A DNA stretch of 35,144 bases from Subdoligranulum sp. (GTDB lineage: Bacteria; Bacillota; Clostridia; Oscillospirales; Ruminococcaceae): positions 33,534 through 68,677 of the forward strand of contig JAAVHN010000028.1 of assembly GCA_014799685.1 (NCBI GenBank), given 5' to 3'. A model generated the notes under the pieces. The model was not told where the DNA came from, did not search any database, and worked only from the letters and a program-made list of their open reading frames with translations. Made by a program: the position numbers and the translations under genes. Shown here in pieces: positions 15,441 to 23,946 of the stretch. The number at the start of each line of letters is the position of its first letter. The stretch's first letter is position 1.

Positions 15441-16406
15441 ATGAAAACGGCCGCAGTCTCCCAAAAGACAAACACGGCTTCCAATGCTTCCGGCAGCAGG
15501 CTCCAGCGCACGGGCAAAAAAATCTGGACCAGCCGGTATTTGTACCTGCTGCTGCTGCCTACGTTTATCTGGTATATCCTGTTCATGTATGCGCCGCTGT
15601 ACGGCGCCCAGATCGCGTTCCGCGATTTTATGCCGGCACTTGGCATCACCGGCGGCAAATGGGTCGGCTTCAAATATTTCATTCAGTTTTTCAAATCGGA
15701 ATATTTCGGACGTCTGATCAAAAACACACTTGGCATCAGCGTTTATTCCATCGTGGTCGGTTTCCCGATCCCGGTGATCCTTGCACTTTTGATGAACGAG
15801 GTGCGCAACAAGTATTTCAAAAAAAGCGTACAGACCATCGTTTACATGCCGCATTTCATCTCCGCTGTCGTTGTGGTGAGCCTGCTGAACGCAATGCTTT
15901 CGCCCAGCAACGGCCTCATCAACCAAATCATTCAATTGTTTGGCGGTGACGCCATCCACTTTATGGCCGAGCCGCGCTACTTCAAAACGGTCTATGTGCT
16001 GTCCGATATCTGGCAGTCGGCGGGCTACGGCTCCATCGTCTATCTGGCGGCACTGACGAGTATCGACCCCTCACTGTATGAGGCGGCCACCGTAGATGGT
16101 GCATCCAAGTGGAAGAAGCTTTTGCACATTACCCTGCCGTGCATCCTGCCCACGATCATGACCATGCTCATTCTGCGCATGGGCAGCATCTTCACAGTGG
16201 GCTATGAAAAAATCATGCTGATGTACAACCCCGCCACCTATGAGACGGCGGACGTTATCTCCACCTATGTGTACCGCCGCGCGTTCGAGGGCGGCGAATA
16301 CAGCTTCTCGGCTGCCATCGGCCTGTTCAATTCCATCATCAACTTTATCGTGATCATCGTATTCAACAAGATCAGCAAACGGATAAGCGAGGTGAGCCTC
16401 TGGTAA
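15441..16406 (+). CDS. Sugar ABC transporter permease, LplB-type (locus A)
   Basis: CUT1-family inner-membrane permease, 321 residues. After a polar start, six hydrophobic segments are visible, from YLYLLLLPTFIWYILFMYAP to FNSIINFIVIIVFNKI. The EAA loop that docks the ATPase is EAATVDGASKWKKLLHITLP. This subtype (LplB/YtcP partner) has the GAQIAFRDFMP loop after TM1. The start at 15441 follows GGAAGGAGG nine bases upstream. The stop overlaps the ATG of the second permease by one base (TAATG). It needs an ATP-binding subunit, which is not in this window. Confidence 0.95.
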   Translation: MKTAAVSQKTNTASNASGSRLQRTGKKIWTSRYLYLLLLPTFIWYILFMYAPLYGAQIAFRDFMPALGITGGKWVGFKYFIQFFKSEYFGRLIKNTLGISVYSIVVGFPIPVILALLMNEVRNKYFKKSVQTIVYMPHFISAVVVVSLLNAMLSPSNGLINQIIQLFGGDAIHFMAEPRYFKTVYVLSDIWQSAGYGSIVYLAALTSIDPSLYEAATVDGASKWKKLLHITLPCILPTIMTMLILRMGSIFTVGYEKIMLMYNPATYETADVISTYVYRRAFEGGEYSFSAAIGLFNSIINFIVIIVFNKISKRISEVSLW

Positions 16407-17302
16407 TGGAACGCACAAAAAAGAACACAAAGATCAAAGAGACCACGGGCGAACGCGTGTTTACATGGGTGGTGTATGGAATCCTCATTTTGTTCTGCGC
16501 GGTGATCGTCTTCCCGCTGCTGCACATCATCAGCGGCTCGTTCAGCGATCCGATGAGCCTGCTGCGCGGCGAGGTCTCGTTCTGGCCCAAGGGCTTTACG
16601 CTTTCCATGTACGAAAAGGTGTTTAAGGATGCCAGCATCTGGCAGGGCTACGGCAACACCATCCTGTATACGGTGCTGGGCACCTGCATCAGTGTCGTGC
16701 TCACCGCCTTTGCGGCGTACCCCCTCTCCCGCAAGGATTTTTACGGGCGCAACCTCTTTATGGGGCTGTTCGTGTTTACAATGTTCTTTACCGGCGGCAT
16801 GATCCCTACGTTTCTGATCGTACAGCGGCTGAAGCTGCTGAACACGATCTGGGCCATGGTGCTGCCCACCGCCGTGAGCACCTATAACATGATCATCATG
16901 CGCACGTTCTTCGAATCGACGATCCCCTATGAGCTGGTGGAATCCGCCTCGCTCGACGGCTGCAACGATATTATCATCTTCTTTCGCATCGTGCTGCCGC
17001 TCTCCGGGCCGATCCTCGCCGTTATGGTGCTGTTTTACGGCGTTGGGCTGTGGAACTCGTGGTTCCCGGCGCTGCTGTATTTAAAGAACCGCGCCATGTA
17101 CCCCCTGCAAATGGTGCTGCGCGAGGTGCTCATCCAGAGCGATATCAGCAACATGGCCGGCTCCTCCGGCGATGTGGAGATCATCGGCGACGGCCTGAAA
17201 TATGCCACAATGGTGGTAGCCACGCTGCCCATTATGTGCCTGTATCCGTTCCTGCAGAAGTATTTTGTAAAGGGCGTCATGATCGGCGCCGTCAAGGGCT
17301 GA
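16406..17302 (+). CDS. Sugar ABC transporter permease, LplC/YtcP-type (locus A)
   Basis: Second CUT1 permease, 298 residues, heterodimer partner of the preceding one. Membrane segments include VFTWVVYGILILFCAVIVFPLLHII, TILYTVLGTCISVVLTAFAAYPL and FMGLFVFTMFFTGGMIPTFLIV. The ATPase-docking loop is ESASLDGCNDIIIFFRIVLPLSGP and the C-terminus is GVMIGAVKG, close to the usual KG ending. Translationally coupled to the first permease through TAATG. No ATPase follows; the next gene is a glycosidase after 374 bp. Confidence 0.95.
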   Translation: MERTKKNTKIKETTGERVFTWVVYGILILFCAVIVFPLLHIISGSFSDPMSLLRGEVSFWPKGFTLSMYEKVFKDASIWQGYGNTILYTVLGTCISVVLTAFAAYPLSRKDFYGRNLFMGLFVFTMFFTGGMIPTFLIVQRLKLLNTIWAMVLPTAVSTYNMIIMRTFFESTIPYELVESASLDGCNDIIIFFRIVLPLSGPILAVMVLFYGVGLWNSWFPALLYLKNRAMYPLQMVLREVLIQSDISNMAGSSGDVEIIGDGLKYATMVVATLPIMCLYPFLQKYFVKGVMIGAVKG

Positions 17303-17333
17303 GCGCGTACTGTCCAGGGCTTACGCATGAAAA

Positions 17334-17353
17334 GTAAATTTGAATAAATTTAC
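17334..17353. promoter_or_regulatory. AT-rich 8-4-8 inverted repeat, operator-like
   Basis: GTAAATTT (17334-17341) and AAATTTAC (17346-17353) are perfect inverted copies around GAAT. It lies 32 bp after the permease stop, in a sharply AT-rich patch. It looks more like a protein site than a terminator because no T-run follows. Confidence 0.4.
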
Positions 17354-17514
17354 AGTATAAACCTAAAAAAACACAAATTTCAGTTCAAAAATTCATCGTG
17401 GATTTCGTTTTTGACTAATTTTTGAGGTAGAATCTATGTCTGCCGAATCAAAAACATTGCAAACAATTTTTCATGCGTTTGCCCTGACGTGCTGTCAGGA
17501 ACCGCGCGCGGCGC

Positions 17515-17543
17515 TTGACCCCGCAAAACGCAGGTGTTACGAT
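17515..17543 (+). promoter_or_regulatory. Candidate promoter of the glycosidase gene
   Basis: TTGACC (17515-17520) and TACGAT (17538-17543) with a 17-bp spacer, about 134 bp upstream of the TTG start. Moderate match only. Confidence 0.4.
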
Positions 17544-17577
17544 CAAGCACAGTCCCGCACGTTTTAAGACCCCGCTC

Positions 17578-17630
17578 CGGCGCGCCCGTCCCCGTTTTCC
17601 GGCCGGCGCGCCGCTTCTTTTTGTATTGTA
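17578..17630 (+). terminator. Terminator-like hairpin in the glycosidase leader
   Basis: CGGCGCGCC (17578-17586) pairs with GGCGCGCCG (17605-17613), 9 bp, followed by CTTCTTTTTGTATTG. It could end transcripts coming from the permeases or attenuate those starting at the candidate promoter just upstream. Confidence 0.5.
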
Positions 17631-17676
17631 TTTTGTATTATTGTTTTGCATCGCATCCTGAAAAGAAGGTGAACCT

Positions 17677-20415
17677 TTGAAAACAGAATTTCAATCACAC
17701 GATCTGACCCTGCCCGCGTGGGGGCCGTATACCAAACAATATAGCGGCATCTCCCACATTTCCGCCGCAAATGACGGCGTGCGGTTCGACCTTGCCGTAT
17801 TTCCCGGCCTGTACCGCCGCCGCGTGGATGTTCCGAATGTGCGGTATGAGAGCGGTTACCATGTGTGGCAGGCTGCGCCGGACCTCTCCTGCTACACCCT
17901 GCGGCATGAGCTGGAATGGAAAGATCGTGTTTATGCGGACATCTCGTTTGCACCGCTGGGTGAAAATGCGCGGCTGATCCGCGCGGAATGCCGCAACGAA
18001 ACGGATACGCCCCAAAACCTGGTGCTGCACTATATGGCCAGCGCGCACGACCCCGTGCCGTCCTACCGCGATTTCGCAGTGACGGGCGCAGAGATCCGTT
18101 TACCCGCAGGCGCAGTGTTCCTCGCTGCGCGTGACTACGATGATCTGCACTTTGCCGTGCCGCGTCCCACGGACGGCCTGTGCTGGGACGGCATGCGCCG
18201 CGCTGAGGAGGCTGTGCCCGGCTTTGTGCGCGGCTACGGCGTGGGGCTGGGTTTTGGCTGCGCGGCCGGGCGCGGGCCGTTTGGCCAGCCGCTGCCCCCC
18301 GGCGCGGGCGACACTGTTTCTTACACATTCTGCCTGCCACAGGCGCTGAAAGCGCCATGTTTGTGCGTGCGCTACGTCAATGGCGGCGGCGAAGCGTCCG
18401 CCTATGCGCTCTCCACGGGAGAGACGCTGACACTGCCCCCGTCCGCCGAACCGGCGATCATCCGCCTTGCTCTGGCTGCGCCCATTCCGGCGGGCGCGTT
18501 TTCCCTGACGCTGACAGCGGCCGGCACGGGCGCGGCCAAGTTGGACTGCTTTGTGCTGTGTGAGGCGGCGCGATGCGGGGAGTTCACCGTCACGCCGCGC
18601 GGCAGCGGCGCACGGCCCTCTTTGCAGGCATACGAGGATGAGCAGTTCCTGACACTGCAATATCCGCACATCCACGAATGCTACGGTGTGCTGTGGGAGT
18701 ACGGCAGCGCACAGGTGCGCGAGATCGAACACGACGAGCTGGATATTTTCCTGCGCGACACGGTGCACGACCATGTGAACCGGACGCTGCGCGGCAACGG
18801 GAAGGGACATTTCACAAACGTGTTCCAGCGCCCCATTCCGCTGCGCCCCGGTGAAACGCGCATTCTGTACGGGGCGGTGCTGTGCGCGGATACGCCGGAT
18901 GCCGCCGCGGCAATGTGCCGCGCGCTGCGTGCCCACGGCGGTTTTGAGGCAGCGTGGCGGCAGGCATCGGCGGCGCTCTCCCCCACGCCCTGTCTGCCCG
19001 CGGGAGCACCGTTTGCACTGGGCCAGCAGCTGATGCAGGCCGTCACCTGCTCCAACGTCGTCTACCCCGTCTACACACGCGGACAATACATCCGCCACAA
19101 CACGCCGGGCCGCTGGTGGGACAGCCTGTACACCTGGGATTCCGGCTTTATCGGCATGGGGCTTGCGCAATATTCGGCGCGGCGCGGCTTCGACTGCCTG
19201 AACGCCTACCTCACGCCGCCCGGCGACGACGAAACGGCGTTTATCCACCATGGCTCGATGGTGCCGACGCAGTTTTATCTGTTCGCAGAGCTGTTGAACC
19301 AGACGCAGAGCCGCGCGCTGGCCGAATACTGTTACCCGCGGCTGGCGCAGTACTATGCGTTCTTTACGGGGCAGGCGGGCGGCAGCACCACGGCAAACCT
19401 TTGCAGCGGACTTTTGCGGCCGTGGGATTATTTCTACAATTCCGGCGGCTGGGACGATTATCCCCCGCAGCAGGCCGTACTGGCACAGCGCCTGCAAGCC
19501 GTCTGCACGCCCGTTGTCACGACGGCGCACGCCGTGCGCTGCGCGAAGATCCTTGCCTACACCGCGCGGCTGCTGGCGCGGGAAGCGGACGCCGCGCGCT
19601 ATAACGCGGATGTGCAGCGCTTCACGGCGGCGCTGGAGATGTACGCGTGGGACGAGGACGCCGGCTATTTCGGCTATGTGGTACACGATGCGGACGGCCG
19701 ACCGGTGTCTTTGCTGCGGCACGATTCCGGCGCGAACTGGAACATGGGGCTCGGCGGCGCATCGCCCCTCTTTGCAAACGCATGCTCGCCCAAAATCGCC
19801 GCGCGCTTATGGGAGAAGCTGGAAGATCCTGCCCATCTGTGGACGGACTGCGGCCTTTCCACCGTGGACCGCTCCGCGCCCTACTACCGCCGCGACGGCT
19901 ATTGGAACGGCGCGGTATGGATGCCCTATCAATGGCTGTTCTTCAAGGCCGCGCTGGACGCGGGCAAAGCGGAGTTCGCTTTTCACATCGCAAAAACCGC
20001 GCTGTGCCTGTGGCAGGATGAATGCGCGGCGTCGTACCACTGCTTTGAGCATTTCATGATCGAATCGCGGCGTGGTGCGGGCTGGCACCAGTTCAGCGGG
20101 CTTTCCGCGCCGGTGATCCAGTGGTTCGCAAGCTATTATGTGCCCGGCACGCTGACGGCCGGCTTTGATACGTTTGTCCGGGCAGCGCATTGGCTGCCGG
20201 AAAACACCGGGGTGACGGCCACGCTCGATTGTACGCGGGCAGGGCACTGTACTGTGCTGGCGGCGCTTGCGCCCGGCGCGGTGCGCATTACATGCTCCGC
20301 TCCCATTGCCGGGGTGTACCAGCGCCATGACGGCCTGTGGGAGCTGACGCTCGCGCCAAAAGCGCCCGGCACGGTGGAATTGTCCATCCTGCCAAAAGAA
20401 AGGTGCGCCGGTTGA
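17677..20415 (+). CDS. Alpha/alpha-barrel glycoside hydrolase-like protein (MGH1/GH63-like)
   Basis: Large glycosidase-like protein, 912 residues, no signal peptide, so cytoplasmic. The N-terminal half (about 1-430) looks like a beta-sandwich with blocks such as YHVWQAAPDLSCYTL, and the centre to C-terminal part (about 445-850) is a six-hairpin toroid. Characteristic pieces are RWWDSLYTWDSGFIGMGLAQ, AEYCYPRLAQYYAFF, SGLLRPWDYFYNSGGWDD, a GYWNGAVWMPYQWLFF block equivalent to the GYWRGPVW motif of GH63/GH37-type barrels, and FEHFMIESRRGAGWHQFSGL. The acids in the TWDSGF and WDD blocks and the glutamates near FEHFMIES are candidate catalytic residues. A beta domain closes the protein. It probably hydrolyses the oligosaccharide imported by the adjacent transporter. 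The start is TTG, chosen by AAGGTG five bases upstream. The specificity is unknown. Confidence 0.82.
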   Translation: MKTEFQSHDLTLPAWGPYTKQYSGISHISAANDGVRFDLAVFPGLYRRRVDVPNVRYESGYHVWQAAPDLSCYTLRHELEWKDRVYADISFAPLGENARLIRAECRNETDTPQNLVLHYMASAHDPVPSYRDFAVTGAEIRLPAGAVFLAARDYDDLHFAVPRPTDGLCWDGMRRAEEAVPGFVRGYGVGLGFGCAAGRGPFGQPLPPGAGDTVSYTFCLPQALKAPCLCVRYVNGGGEASAYALSTGETLTLPPSAEPAIIRLALAAPIPAGAFSLTLTAAGTGAAKLDCFVLCEAARCGEFTVTPRGSGARPSLQAYEDEQFLTLQYPHIHECYGVLWEYGSAQVREIEHDELDIFLRDTVHDHVNRTLRGNGKGHFTNVFQRPIPLRPGETRILYGAVLCADTPDAAAAMCRALRAHGGFEAAWRQASAALSPTPCLPAGAPFALGQQLMQAVTCSNVVYPVYTRGQYIRHNTPGRWWDSLYTWDSGFIGMGLAQYSARRGFDCLNAYLTPPGDDETAFIHHGSMVPTQFYLFAELLNQTQSRALAEYCYPRLAQYYAFFTGQAGGSTTANLCSGLLRPWDYFYNSGGWDDYPPQQAVLAQRLQAVCTPVVTTAHAVRCAKILAYTARLLAREADAARYNADVQRFTAALEMYAWDEDAGYFGYVVHDADGRPVSLLRHDSGANWNMGLGGASPLFANACSPKIAARLWEKLEDPAHLWTDCGLSTVDRSAPYYRRDGYWNGAVWMPYQWLFFKAALDAGKAEFAFHIAKTALCLWQDECAASYHCFEHFMIESRRGAGWHQFSGLSAPVIQWFASYYVPGTLTAGFDTFVRAAHWLPENTGVTATLDCTRAGHCTVLAALAPGAVRITCSAPIAGVYQRHDGLWELTLAPKAPGTVELSILPKERCAG

Positions 20416-20416
20416 T

Positions 20417-20444
20417 GCTTGCCGCCCGGCGGCCGGCGGCAAGC
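20417..20444 (+). terminator. GC-rich hairpin directly after the glycosidase stop
   Basis: GCTTGCCGCC (20417-20426) pairs with GGCGGCAAGC (20435-20444), 10 bp with an 8-nt loop, no T-run. Possibly a 3' stabiliser; the true terminator follows at 20515-20566. Confidence 0.45.
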
Positions 20445-20514
20445 TGCATGTAAAATTCTCCGAACCGTGCTCCCATGCATTTTACCAATGGGAGCGTACA
20501 CCGGAATGAACATT

Positions 20515-20566
20515 AAAACGGCGGATCGTTTCATGCTCTTTCTGCACGAAGCGATCCGCCGTTTTT
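20515..20566. terminator. Bidirectional terminator between glycosidase and AraC-type regulator
   Basis: AAAACGGCGGATCG (20515-20528) pairs with CGATCCGCCGTTTT (20552-20565). The stem extends inward by a wobble and three more pairs. T-runs exist in both directions (plus TTTTT, minus TTTTAATG), serving the convergent genes. Confidence 0.88.
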
Positions 20567-20599
20567 ATCTTGCGGTAAGGAAAGGCACATTACCACGCT

Positions 20600-22798
20600 T
20601 TACCGGATATTCCCCTTATACCGCACTGCGGAGGGCGAAACGCCAAACCTGCGCCGAAATGCCTTGTAGAAGGTGTTCTGCGCGGAAAACCCGCATTGCA
20701 GCGCAATCTCAGTGACGCTGTATTCCGAACCGCGCAGCAGCTCCAGTGCATGCGTCAGGCGCAGCTCCTCGACATATTCCGTAAAGCTTTTTCCGGTTTG
20801 ATCCTTCAGAAATTGGGAAACGTAATTTTTCGAGATCTTAAACTGCTGTGCCGTCATCGCAACATTCAAGTCCGGCCGCGTGTACTGCTCGCCCAGCCAG
20901 GCAAGGATCTTCTGCTGCAGCGCCTCGTTGTGGCTGCGCCGCAGAAGCTCCACCTCGCTGCAGATCTCGAAGCAGCAATCGCACAGATCGCGCACCTGCT
21001 GGTGGGCACTGCGCCGGCTGTCATACGAGCACAGATAGCTCACATCCTCGCCGCCCAGCTTCTGCGCCGCACCGATGAGCACCCCACGCACACTGAAAAA
21101 CGCCTGCTGGAAGTTCTGCGGTGAAAGATCCTCCACGCTGAAAAATTCGCTGATCAGCGCCTGCGCTTCCTGGACACAGCCGGAGAGCAGGTATCCGTTC
21201 AGCCGTTCCAGGCTGATGATATCGGGCGTAGAGGTCCGCACAAGACTTTCTCCGTTCAGATAGCATACCTTCTGGGTGCAGTCGGCATAGCGCTGCATGT
21301 TGCGCGCCTGCCAGTACACGGAGGACAGCTCCTCAATGCCGGTAAACCGGTCGCTCAGGATCAGTGGCTCGGACAGCTCCAGCCGCGTGTACAGCGCTTC
21401 CGTCCGGCGGCACAGCCGCACCTGCTCGGCTTCCTCCCCCTTTTCCAGCGTCAGAATAACGAGAATGCTGCCGCCGGTGGTCTGGTATACAAACTGCGGC
21501 CGGTCATAGCACTGGCGCACCTGCTCATCGATCAGCATCAGGCGCAGCTCCTCGCTCACCTCGGCGTTCTCCGCTTCGCCGCACGGCGGCAGCAGCAGCA
21601 AATAGTTGTACTGTGTCAGACCCAGCAGCTCCCGCATGCTTTTTTGTTCCTCCGGCGAGCTGAACACACCCGTTGTAAGCGCCGCCTCCATACGGCTGTG
21701 CTCCAGCTCGCCGCGCATGCGCTCCAATTCCTCTTTCAGCTGTCCATGATTGTGCAGCTTCTGCACAATCAGATCGGTGAACAGCCGGTTGTTCACCGCG
21801 TCCTCCCCCTGCAGCATCTCCAAAATCGGGCGCAGCTCGCGCAGATCGAAAACCGTCATCCACGCGCTCAGCACAAGGCAGACTGCCAGCCCCGCGCCCA
21901 GACAAAGCCAGAAAGCATGTGTGACGGCACGCATATTTTCCCCATATACGGAATAGGGCAGCGCCACCACCGCGCTGGCATTCAGCAGCTCGATCCGGCG
22001 CGAAGCAAGCAGCCAGGTCTGGCCGCCGTAATACTTTGTTCCCATTTTTTCATCGGCAAACAGCTCCCCGTCGCCGGTATAATGGTGGCGCATCAGCACC
22101 TCTCCGTCATCCCGCACAAGGCAGAACATTCCATCCTCGCGCCATTTTTCCATTGGCAGAAACAGCCTCAGCAGAAACTTTTCCCGGATGAGGATCGTAC
22201 AGGCACCCCGGAGCTGTCCCCCGGAGGTGATATACGGCTGGCAAAGCGTGAGGTATGTATCCGGATAGGCCGTCCGGTTCAGCGCAACGCTGTGCGACGG
22301 CAGGCAGAGCAGGCCGTCCGTTTCTCCCCACGCGGCCCACTGCGTTTCTCCGATGCCTTCATATTCCGCGGCGCCGGGATAAAAGCTGCCGTAGGTTTTG
22401 AAAAACCGGTATGGGTCCACCACAAATTGATTTCGCGCAAATGTCACATAGCTGTATGTGGCATAAGACATGCTGTAGGTAAGATCGGAAAGCAGCGAGG
22501 ATGCGTCGTAAGGTGTTCTGTAATCGCCGATCAGGTCATCGTCATCGCTTGCGGCCAGCCGGTTGAACACATCATCGTTGAACAGGCGGTTTGTGGTAAA
22601 CCGCAGGTCGCTGAGATATCCCTCAAAGGTATTGACGGCCGTAGAGAGCTGTTCGGAAACATCCGCCATTTGCGCCATCTCCGTCTGCTGTCGCATGATC
22701 CCGTACAGCGGAATGAGCACCGCACAAAAAGCCAGCGGCACAGCCAGATACCGCACCAGCCGCTTCAGCCAGATATGGAACAACAGTTTGCTACGCAT
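20600..22798 (-). CDS. Membrane-anchored AraC-family transcriptional regulator
   Basis: Regulator that joins an extracytoplasmic sensor to an AraC-type DNA-binding domain, 732 residues, of the YesS-like kind common beside LplA/YtcQ transporter operons. TM1 is at about 14-34 (LVRYLAVPLAFCAVLIPLYGIM). An extracytoplasmic sensory region follows to about 295, then TM2 (AFWLCLGAGLAVCLVLSAWM), a long cytoplasmic linker, and a C-terminal pair of helix-turn-helices (about 630-728): LNVAMTAQQFKISKNYVSQFLKDQ and YSVTEIALQCGFSAQNTFYKAFRRRFGVSPSAVR. The frame can be extended six residues to a TTG at 22816, but the AAGGAG inside that extension lies six bases before the ATG at 22798, which is therefore the start. 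It likely senses an external sugar and activates locus A. No strong promoter was found upstream. Confidence 0.93.
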   Translation of the reverse strand: MRSKLLFHIWLKRLVRYLAVPLAFCAVLIPLYGIMRQQTEMAQMADVSEQLSTAVNTFEGYLSDLRFTTNRLFNDDVFNRLAASDDDDLIGDYRTPYDASSLLSDLTYSMSYATYSYVTFARNQFVVDPYRFFKTYGSFYPGAAEYEGIGETQWAAWGETDGLLCLPSHSVALNRTAYPDTYLTLCQPYITSGGQLRGACTILIREKFLLRLFLPMEKWREDGMFCLVRDDGEVLMRHHYTGDGELFADEKMGTKYYGGQTWLLASRRIELLNASAVVALPYSVYGENMRAVTHAFWLCLGAGLAVCLVLSAWMTVFDLRELRPILEMLQGEDAVNNRLFTDLIVQKLHNHGQLKEELERMRGELEHSRMEAALTTGVFSSPEEQKSMRELLGLTQYNYLLLLPPCGEAENAEVSEELRLMLIDEQVRQCYDRPQFVYQTTGGSILVILTLEKGEEAEQVRLCRRTEALYTRLELSEPLILSDRFTGIEELSSVYWQARNMQRYADCTQKVCYLNGESLVRTSTPDIISLERLNGYLLSGCVQEAQALISEFFSVEDLSPQNFQQAFFSVRGVLIGAAQKLGGEDVSYLCSYDSRRSAHQQVRDLCDCCFEICSEVELLRRSHNEALQQKILAWLGEQYTRPDLNVAMTAQQFKISKNYVSQFLKDQTGKSFTEYVEELRLTHALELLRGSEYSVTEIALQCGFSAQNTFYKAFRRRFGVSPSAVRYKGNIR

Positions 22799-22951
22799 AG
22801 GAATCTCCTTTTTCAAATCGGTGCAACACGGTAAAAAGTATACGCAGGCCTAAAGGGGACGGTGTTCAGGCGCAATTCCTCCCAATGGGTTTATTTTACC
22901 ACAAGAGGCGAATAAATTCCACTATGCCGAAAAAGCAAAAACAATAAAAAG

Positions 22952-22998
22952 AAAACCGGCACCGCTCCGAAGCTTCTATTCGGGGCCGCGCCGGTTTT
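22952..22998 (-). terminator. Terminator of the formate/nitrite-type channel gene
   Basis: AAAACCGGC (22952-22960) pairs with GCCGGTTTT (22990-22998), and the inner bases CTCCGAA/TTCGG add further pairing. The minus-strand T-run is TTTTCTTTTTATTG. The stem starts immediately after the stop codon of the gene. Confidence 0.82.
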
Positions 22999-23826
22999 TC
23001 ACTCTTTTTTCGCTCTCTTTGCACCATGGCAGTACCAAAACACAAGCCCCATCAGAACGCCGCCGAGGATGTTGCCTACCGTCACCGGGAGCAGGTTTTT
23101 CAAAAAGAAATTCGTCCATGTCAGCGCGGAGAGATCGATCCCCTGTCCGGCGGCCAGCGCCGCGTAAGCGGGGACCGTTTTCGCAAACAGGCCGGCCGGG
23201 ATGTAATAGAGATTCGCGATGCAGTGCTCAAAGCCGCAGATGACAAAAAACGCCACCGGCAGATACGCGCCCGCCACACGGCCCGCCAGATCCTGAGCGG
23301 AAAGTGACAGCAGCACCGCCGCTGTAACGAGCAGATTGCACAAAACGCCCAGGATCACGGCGTTCGGCAGGCTGAGCGCACATTTGCCCGCGGCAAGGCG
23401 CATCGTAAACACCGCAAGCTGCCCGCCGGAATAGGCAAACTGCCCGCTGAACGCGCAGCCCGCCGCTGTGAGCATCGCGCCTGCCGCGTTGCCCAGATAG
23501 ACAATGCCCCAGTTGCGCAGCATCGCGCGCACGGTCGCCTGCCCGTCCAGCACCGGAATGACCAGCAGCGTATTGCCCGTGAACAGCTCTGCGCCCGTCA
23601 GAATCACCATCGCAAGACCGAACGGAAACAGCAAGCCGCAGACTGTGCGCACTATGCCCACATTTTCGATGGTATGGATGGACGTATTCGTTGCCGCGCC
23701 GCTGACCGCGATGAAAAAGCCGGCCAGCATGCCCGGCAAAAACAGCCGCAAAAGCGGCGCGCTCGTTTTGGTGCGCCCCGCCGCTGCGTAATTTTCCGCC
23801 GTTTGCGCGGGTGTGAAAAGATTCAT
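22999..23826 (-). CDS. Formate/nitrite transporter (FNT) family protein
   Basis: Pentameric aquaporin-like channel for small anions such as formate or nitrite, 275 residues, normal length. Six hydrophobic segments are visible. Family motifs include LLFPFGLAMVILTGAELFTGN, GNAAGAMLTAAG, and the pore-histidine region GFEHCIANLYYIP, plus the C-terminal NILGGVLMGLVFWYCH. In an anaerobe, formate export or import is the most likely job. Start at 23826 is set by AAGGGA six bases before the ATG; longer frames upstream are not supported. It has its own terminator and a weak candidate promoter, so it is probably not part of the sulfatase operon. No formate lyase or nitrite reductase gene is nearby to fix the substrate. 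Confidence 0.92.
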   Translation of the reverse strand: MNLFTPAQTAENYAAAGRTKTSAPLLRLFLPGMLAGFFIAVSGAATNTSIHTIENVGIVRTVCGLLFPFGLAMVILTGAELFTGNTLLVIPVLDGQATVRAMLRNWGIVYLGNAAGAMLTAAGCAFSGQFAYSGGQLAVFTMRLAAGKCALSLPNAVILGVLCNLLVTAAVLLSLSAQDLAGRVAGAYLPVAFFVICGFEHCIANLYYIPAGLFAKTVPAYAALAAGQGIDLSALTWTNFFLKNLLPVTVGNILGGVLMGLVFWYCHGAKRAKKE

Positions 23827-23875
23827 GGGCATTCCCTTCTCTATCATCATGTTGTGTGTTTTTTGATTTGTTTCT

Positions 23876-23904
23876 ACTTTACCACAAAACATGCGCAATG
23901 TCAC
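23876..23904 (-). promoter_or_regulatory. Weak candidate promoter of the FNT gene
   Basis: On the minus strand GTGACA (23904-23899) and TAAAGT (23881-23876) with a 17-bp spacer, 50 bp upstream of the start codon. Confidence 0.4.
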
Positions 23905-23946
23905 GTGCAACATGTACAAAAGGAGGGCTTTCATGCATGATCTCGA

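Larger units (their letters stand above)
17303..17676. other. Intergenic region upstream of the 912-residue glycosidase
   Basis: A 374-bp gap with an AT-rich first half (about 17330-17460) that includes an 8-4-8 inverted repeat at 17334-17353, a candidate promoter at 17515-17543 and a terminator-like hairpin at 17578-17613. No gene supported. Confidence 0.65.

Noticed and set aside
18100-19722. A minus-strand open frame of 540 codons antisense to the glycosidase gene
   Set aside because: Shadow of the real gene: Arg/Ala/His-rich, no recognisable domain, no start signals. The glycosidase frame on the plus strand has clear motifs.
22799-22951. Promoter of the membrane AraC-type regulator
   Set aside because: TAAAAT and TATACT boxes exist on the minus strand, but neither has a -35 box at an acceptable spacing, so no promoter is called.
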